In this document: positions 59,630-64,000 of the stretch, piece by piece
Layout: each line of letters opens with the position of its first letter
How positions within the stretch are numbered: the stretch's first letter is position 1
Source of the DNA: Serratia quinivorans
Lineage (GTDB): Bacteria > Pseudomonadota > Gammaproteobacteria > Enterobacterales > Enterobacteriaceae
Length of the DNA: 64,000 nt
Direction: 5' to 3'
Assembly: GCA_900457075.1 (NCBI GenBank)
Contig: UGYN01000002.1
Coordinates: 4,774,001 to 4,838,000 of the forward strand
Made by a program: the position numbers and the translations under genes
The notes under the pieces: generated by a model
The model's input: only the letters and a program-made list of their open reading frames with translations
What the model was told of the DNA's origin: nothing
The model's database searches: none

Positions 59630-61747
59630 ATGCAGATGATTTTTCCTGTCAAACGATCGCGTGTTTTGTGTGCATTCGCGATGTTCCTGCCGTTGACTTC
59701 GTTGGCTGAAGACACCCTGGTGGTTAGCGCCAGGCCCGCTGATACTGCCGAGTCGGTGACTCAGGGCTACCAGGCGACCACCAGTCAGGGGGCGACTAAA
59801 ACCGACCAGCCGCTGATCCTGACAGCGCAATCTGTTTCCGTGGTGACACGCCAACAAATGAGCGATCAGAATACCCAAACGGTCAACGATGCACTGAAAT
59901 ATACCCCGGGCGTTTTCACTAACTTCGCCGGCGGCGCGACACGCTATGACACCATTGCATTACGCGGTTTCCACGGCGGTGATGTCAATAACACCTTCCT
60001 CGACGGCCTGCGCCTGTTAAGTGACGGCGGCACCTATAATGCCTTGCAGGTTGATCCCTGGTTCCTGGAGCGTATCGACGTTATCAAGGGGCCTTCTTCA
60101 GTGATGTATGGGCAAAGCATTCCGGGCGGGCTGGTGGCCTTGACCACCAAGCGCCCGCAGTTTGCCACGCAGGGGCAGGTTAATCTTTCGGCGGGTAATA
60201 ACAACACCCAGGGCGCGGCTTTCGATGTGACCGGTCCTTTGTCGGAGCAGTGGGCTTACCGGCTGACCGGAATGACGCGCAGCAGCGATACCATGTATGA
60301 CCATCAGCGCGAAGAACGCTATGCAATTTCGCCGTCATTGCTGTGGCAACCAGATGAAAATACCTCACTGTTACTGAAAGCTTACCTGCAAAAGGATCCG
60401 TCCGGCGGTTATCACAGTGCAGTACCGGCAGATGGCAGTCTCTATTCCAGCTCGGGTGACAAACTGGGGCGCGGATTTTTTGATGGCGAGAGCAGTCGTA
60501 ACGTCTTCAAACGTTGGGAGCAGATTTACAGCTACGCTTTCTCGCACAGCTTTAATGACGTTTGGTCATTCCGCCAGAATGCCAGCTATACCCATTCTAA
60601 CGTTGAACTGCAGCAGGTTTATCAGATTGGCTGGGATCAGGATCACCAGTTACTGAACCGCTATTACAGCGGCTCGGCAACCTCACTGGATGCATTCGCC
60701 GTCGACAACCAACTGGAGGCCGACTTTGCTACCGGGCCGCTGGATCACAAAGTGATGCTGGGCCTGGATTACCAGCGTTTTCGTAATAACCTGTGGGATG
60801 AATCTGCCGGCGCCTCTCAATTGAACCCTTATACCGGTGTGTCGTGGGGCGCGGGACTGACCAATCTGACGCATACCGATTCCCGACGCCACTATGAACA
60901 GACGGGCGTTTATCTGCAGGATGAAATCAGCCTGCAGAACTGGTATCTGAATCTGTCTGGCCGTTTTGACCGTATAGAGGCAAAAAATACGGTGCTCAAC
61001 ACCGGCACCAGCGATGAACGTCGTGACGACAACTTTAGCGGCCGTGCCTCGTTGCTGTATCGCTTTGACAGCGGTTTCTCACCTTACGCCAGTTACAGCA
61101 CGGCGGTGACGCCGGAAGCGCTGGCCGATCAAAACGGCCATATGCTGAAGCCGAGCACCAGCGAGCAGTACGAGGTGGGCCTGAAATATCAACCGCCGGG
61201 CAGTTCATCAATCTACAGCATGGCCCTGTATGACCTGACGCAGAATGACGTCGCCAATCGGGTGGTGCAGCAAAGTTATTATCTGCCTGCCGGGAAAGTA
61301 CATTCTCAGGGGATTGAACTGGAGGCTCGCAGCAAGTTAACCGAACATCTCGATCTGATAGCAGGCTACACCTACAACAAGGTGAAGTTTAAAGATGCAA
61401 TTGACGGCAACAATGGCAATACGCCGTATCTGGCACCGGAGCAAATGGCTTCGCTGTGGGGCAAATATGCCACTGCCTACGGCGTGGATCTGGGGGCTGG
61501 GGTGCGTTATATCGGCAAGCAGTGGGCGGATAACGAAAATACGCTACGTATTCCTTCCGTGACGCTGGTGGATGCTTCGGTGCGGATGAATCTGGATCGC
61601 GTTAATCCATCGTTGAAAGGGGCATATGTGCAGTTAAACGTGAATAACCTGACCGACCGAAAATACGTCGCGGCCTGTTATGGCACCGGTTATTGCTATT
61701 GGGGGGCAGAACGCTCCGTGCTGGCGACGGTAGGGTACGATTTTTAA
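59630..61747 (+). CDS. foxA: FoxA, TonB-dependent ferrioxamine receptor
   Basis: A 705-residue outer-membrane receptor for ferrioxamine-type hydroxamate siderophores. After the signal peptide (cleavage after SLAE-like site near 27) comes the TonB box DTLVVSA, the plug (TDQPLILTAQSVSVVTRQQM; LQVDPWFLERIDVIKGPSS) and a 22-strand barrel ending in YGTGYCYWGAERSVLATVGYDF, including the terminal aromatic. Long blocks are nearly identical to Yersinia FoxA as I remember it. No siderophore biosynthesis genes are nearby, so it probably takes up a foreign siderophore. Confidence 0.93.
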   Translation: MQMIFPVKRSRVLCAFAMFLPLTSLAEDTLVVSARPADTAESVTQGYQATTSQGATKTDQPLILTAQSVSVVTRQQMSDQNTQTVNDALKYTPGVFTNFAGGATRYDTIALRGFHGGDVNNTFLDGLRLLSDGGTYNALQVDPWFLERIDVIKGPSSVMYGQSIPGGLVALTTKRPQFATQGQVNLSAGNNNTQGAAFDVTGPLSEQWAYRLTGMTRSSDTMYDHQREERYAISPSLLWQPDENTSLLLKAYLQKDPSGGYHSAVPADGSLYSSSGDKLGRGFFDGESSRNVFKRWEQIYSYAFSHSFNDVWSFRQNASYTHSNVELQQVYQIGWDQDHQLLNRYYSGSATSLDAFAVDNQLEADFATGPLDHKVMLGLDYQRFRNNLWDESAGASQLNPYTGVSWGAGLTNLTHTDSRRHYEQTGVYLQDEISLQNWYLNLSGRFDRIEAKNTVLNTGTSDERRDDNFSGRASLLYRFDSGFSPYASYSTAVTPEALADQNGHMLKPSTSEQYEVGLKYQPPGSSSIYSMALYDLTQNDVANRVVQQSYYLPAGKVHSQGIELEARSKLTEHLDLIAGYTYNKVKFKDAIDGNNGNTPYLAPEQMASLWGKYATAYGVDLGAGVRYIGKQWADNENTLRIPSVTLVDASVRMNLDRVNPSLKGAYVQLNVNNLTDRKYVAACYGTGYCYWGAERSVLATVGYDF

Positions 61748-61799
61748 GGGAAGGCTCATGACTGCCCCGTCGCTCTTTGGCGGGGCGGTATCTCAAGCG

Positions 61800-61976
61800 T
61801 TAGAACAAGGAGAACATCAACACTACCGGCAGGCTCAATGGCCAGGTCAGGCCAATGGTTAACGCACTGATAAAACGAATCTTAATGGTATCTCGGCTGA
61901 CCAGATAGGTAAAAATCATAGAAACTAACAGGCCAATTAAATAAAAGTATTGTGTTGCTACCCACAGCGACGACAT
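61800..61976 (-). CDS. GhoT/OrtT-family small membrane toxin
   Basis: A 58-residue, two-helix protein. Its C-terminal half (IRFISALTIGLTWPLSLP followed by VVLMFSLF) matches the end of E. coli GhoT and OrtT, which damage the inner membrane and lower ATP under stress. The N-terminus (MSSLWVATQYFYLIGLLVSM) forms the first helix. No ghoS-type antitoxin frame is visible nearby, so it resembles the orphan OrtT rather than GhoT. It lies between foxA and yqaE, convergent with foxA. ATG 61976 is the only plausible start. Confidence 0.8.
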   Translation of the reverse strand: MSSLWVATQYFYLIGLLVSMIFTYLVSRDTIKIRFISALTIGLTWPLSLPVVLMFSLF

Positions 61977-62198
61977 GAAACCAATCCCAGTTGTATTTTT
62001 AAGCCTTAAATTTTAAGACCTCAATCCCACATAATCAATGCTTATTAATTCTTTCTTTTTTTAACGAAATATACCCACAGAATTTGTAGATATATACCAA
62101 TTTAACGGTTTTATTAGACTGCCGGGAGAGAGCGTAATTTGAAAATGTTAAGGATATGTAATATATTGGTGTCTTATAAAGCAAAATGAGGCGTTATT

Positions 62199-62357
62199 AT
62201 GAGCTTTTGGAGAATTGTATTTACCATCATCTTGCCCCCTTTGGGTGTACTGCTGGATAAAGGGATCGGCGGGGCGTTTATCCTCAACATTATTCTGACC
62301 TTGCTTGGCTACTTCCCCGGCCTGATCCACGCATTTTGGATCCAGACCAAACAGTAA
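62199..62357 (+). CDS. yqaE: YqaE, PMP3/UPF0057 family small membrane protein
   Basis: A 52-residue, two-helix inner-membrane protein: MSFWRIVFTIILPPLGVLL, then a short loop and LTLLGYFPGLIHAFWIQTK. This is the PMP3/UPF0057 pattern, nearly identical to E. coli YqaE. Family members respond to envelope and salt stress. GAGG lies 8 nt before the ATG. Confidence 0.93.
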   Translation: MSFWRIVFTIILPPLGVLLDKGIGGAFILNIILTLLGYFPGLIHAFWIQTKQ

Positions 62358-62454
62358 TGGTTTTGCGGGCATATCGCCCAGGGAAGCGGTCTGTTCAGCG
62401 TAACGCTATCAACCCTGGTATGGGCACATGCCGGGGTTTTTATCTTTGAAGAGG

Positions 62455-62595
62455 CTAATGAATATTGAGGCCGTAGACAAACAACCATGAAAAAAGCATC
62501 GCCAACAGGCCTGCGATACAAAGAATGGAGATCATTTCCTTCACTGAATAATTCCCTTTTGGTTTCGTTGAAATTACTTCCCATTGTTTTTTCAT
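62455..62595 (-). CDS. Putative 46-aa single-span membrane protein
   Basis: ATG 62595 opens a 46-codon frame with a polar basic N-terminus (MKKQWEVISTKPKGNYSVKE) and one hydrophobic helix (MISILCIAGLLAMLFSWLFV), ending NIH. It converges with yqaE. No clear Shine-Dalgarno sequence and no recognised family; the clean membrane layout is the main support. Confidence 0.45.
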   Translation of the reverse strand: MKKQWEVISTKPKGNYSVKEMISILCIAGLLAMLFSWLFVYGLNIH

Positions 62596-62885
62596 GAGAT
62601 TTTAGATCGTAATGGGTAAAAATCCTAGTTTTAATGTCGTGATGTGACCGAACCGTGGACGCATGCTGACGGAAATCTGGCAGCTCACCCGAGCTGAATG
62701 GAACGCCAGAAGGGATATAACCAAGGGTTAACTATTCGTAGCTATTGCTGAAAGCGGCGGCAGTGAACTATATACAACAGGGCATATAAGGCGTTTTGGC
62801 TTGGTGCAGATGGCGCTGGAAGCATGGCGATGTTGATTATCGGGTCTGGTGTAACGCCTCCACGTGGTTAAAGAAGGAATTTGTA

Positions 62886-63575
62886 ATGAATGCAAAACCT
62901 ACAGTAGTCCTGGTTCATGGATTTTGGGGCGGTGCAGCGCACTGGAGTAAAGTCATTACCGAATTGTCGCATAAAGGTTATCACTCGATTCATGCCGTAG
63001 AGATGCCGCTGACATCGCTGGCCGATGATGCAGAGCGCACGCGCAAGATGGTGGCACAGCAAGAAGGCCCGGTGTTATTGGTCGGGCACTCTTATGGTGG
63101 CGCGGTAATCAGCGAAATGGGCAATTTGCCTAATGTGGTCGGGCTGGTGTTTATCGCTGCCTTTGCACCAGATGCAGGGGAAAGCCCTGGCGGCATCACT
63201 CAGCAACATCCTCCAATTGCGGCGGCGAACCTGGCACCAGACAGTGATGGCTATTTATGGATTAAAGCCGATAAATTTCACGAAAGCTTCTGTCAGGATC
63301 TTTCCGCCGATGCAGCACTGGTGATGGCGGTGACCCAGAAGGCACCGCTGGCCAGCACCTTCGGTAACGTGATCACCGAACCGGCCTGGAAACACAAACC
63401 TTCCTGGTATCAAATTTCCAGCAATGACCGAATGATTGCACCAGAAAATCAACAGCATATGTCGGCGCGGTTGAAGGCAAAAAAAGTGATTACGTTGAAT
63501 GCCAGCCATGCCTCACTCGCTTCGCATCCAAAGGAAATCGCCGCTTTGATCGACGATGCCGCTAACGCTTCGTAA
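62886..63575 (+). CDS. Alpha/beta hydrolase
   Basis: A 229-residue alpha/beta hydrolase of the salicylate-binding-protein/EstC-like group. The oxyanion region is VLVHGFWGGAAHW, the nucleophile Ser69 is in VGHSYGGAVI, and the general base His is probably in LNASHASLASHP (near 210). No signal peptide. I chose ATG 62886 (MNAKPTVVL) with AAGGA upstream; the frame extends to 62796 without support. Substrate unknown. Confidence 0.87.
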   Translation: MNAKPTVVLVHGFWGGAAHWSKVITELSHKGYHSIHAVEMPLTSLADDAERTRKMVAQQEGPVLLVGHSYGGAVISEMGNLPNVVGLVFIAAFAPDAGESPGGITQQHPPIAAANLAPDSDGYLWIKADKFHESFCQDLSADAALVMAVTQKAPLASTFGNVITEPAWKHKPSWYQISSNDRMIAPENQQHMSARLKAKKVITLNASHASLASHPKEIAALIDDAANAS

Positions 63576-63589
63576 ACCTCCATCGCTCA

Positions 63590-63615
63590 GGCCCTGCGAC
63601 TGCGGGGCTTTTTTA
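63590..63615 (+). terminator. Terminator after the alpha/beta hydrolase gene
   Basis: A GGCCCTGCGAC / TGCGGGGCTTTTTTA stem-loop with a T6 tail. Confidence 0.75.
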
Positions 63616-63695
63616 TGACTGTCGGTTACTCGCGGACGTCTACCAGACCTCAAAATCCCTTCTGGTTATCCTGTTGACCTACAAAGTTTGATGCC

Positions 63696-63911
63696 AAAAA
63701 AATCCCGCACAGCGGCGGGATTAAGGGATGATAGCGACAAACTGGATGTTGTTCTGATTCTGCGGTGTTGTGTGTTTCCAGACCACGACAGTAGCGCACC
63801 TGAATTTCGACGACAAGACGAAAAACGGCAATAGCGTCGGTATCAGAATATCCTCATAAGAAACTGAAATTGTTTGCTAAATGGGTAACTCAATGGAAGG
63901 GGCATAGCCTG
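63696..63911 (-). ncRNA. Candidate small RNA transcript
   Basis: On the minus strand a perfect TATAAT (complement of 63918-63923) is followed about 200 nt later by a terminator (ATCCCGC...GCGGGAT then seven Ts, at 63696-63722), with no protein-sized frame between. The -35 match is poor. This could be an intergenic small RNA of about 215 nt, or the end of a transcript starting outside the window. It does not resemble any enterobacterial sRNA I can recall. Confidence 0.3.
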
Positions 63912-64000
63912 ATAGCGATTATAGAACCACTTCCTTGTGGAGAGGCGTCCTAGCGTCGTTTCCGCTTGGTGTTGAAAGTAGTTCCCCTTCTTTGCCGCAA

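Larger units (their letters stand above)
63576..64000. other. 3' end of the window: two terminators, no protein gene
   Basis: About 425 bp. A terminator at 63590-63615 ends the hydrolase gene. A second, minus-strand terminator at 63696-63722 has no visible protein gene feeding it; see the small-RNA candidate. The rest has no open frame that I can support. Confidence 0.5.

Overview
This 64 kb window is a chromosomal core segment of an enterobacterium. Nearly every large gene matches an Escherichia coli K-12 family at close to full length, and long stretches keep E. coli order: aspS-nudB-yebC-ruvC-ruvAB; znuBC/znuA-mepM-lpxM-pykA-hexR-zwf-eda; yoaB/yoaA-tsaB-yeaY-fadD-rnd-minEDC-ycgL-ycgM-ycgN; dsbB-nhaB-fadR-ycgB-dadA-dadX. 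The moderately high GC, a Yersinia-type ferrioxamine receptor (foxA), zwf-eda without edd, and an extra lytic transglycosylase beside ycgL point to Serratia or a close relative. That genus call is an inference, not a database result. There is no prophage, intact IS element, CRISPR array, rRNA or tRNA gene that I can see.

Layout. 1-6.8 kb: 3' part of murJ, argS, yecM, a MalY/PatB-type C-S lyase, cutC. 6.8-9.0 kb: AT-rich insert carrying a lipoprotein gene translationally coupled to a frameshifted FKBP-type prolyl isomerase. 9.0-18.8 kb: tRNA wobble modification (cmoAB), yecN/yecE/yecD, aspS, nudB, yebC, ruvC and the SOS-controlled ruvAB. 18.9-28.4 kb: Zur-controlled zinc importer znuABC, mepM, lpxM, pykA, and hexR next to its target zwf. 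28.6-41.8 kb: eda, the polyamine exporter mdtJI behind a leader-peptide ORF, yoaB/yoaA, tsaB, yeaY, FadR-controlled fadD, rnd, minCDE, ycgL, a lytic transglycosylase, ycgM. 41.9-53.1 kb: ElaB/YqjD-like protein, ycgN, dsbB, nhaB/fadR, ycgB, dadAX, a Bcr/CflA efflux pump, a lone DEDD exonuclease. 53.2-64 kb is the accessory part: a four-gene peptide/nickel-family ABC importer with two permeases fused in one chain, several orphan small membrane proteins, foxA behind a Fur box, a GhoT/OrtT-type toxin, yqaE and an alpha/beta hydrolase.

Regulation. Two global regulators lie beside or near their targets (FadR with fadD; HexR with zwf). Operator-like sites for Zur, FadR, HexR, LexA and Fur can be read directly. 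The most interesting link is that the 16-base core AATGTTATnnTATCAC of the znuA/znuC Zur site occurs again just upstream of the fused-permease ABC operon, which suggests a second zinc (or zinc-metallophore) importer.

Sequence quality. Six single-base insertions break otherwise intact genes (FKBP gene, ruvC, znuA, and yoaA three times). All have the same sign and five of the six lengthen a homopolymer, so consensus errors are at least as likely as true pseudogenes. A dispersed 83-bp repeat occurs twice (murJ/argS and ruvC/ruvA gaps), each copy flanked by a short direct duplication.
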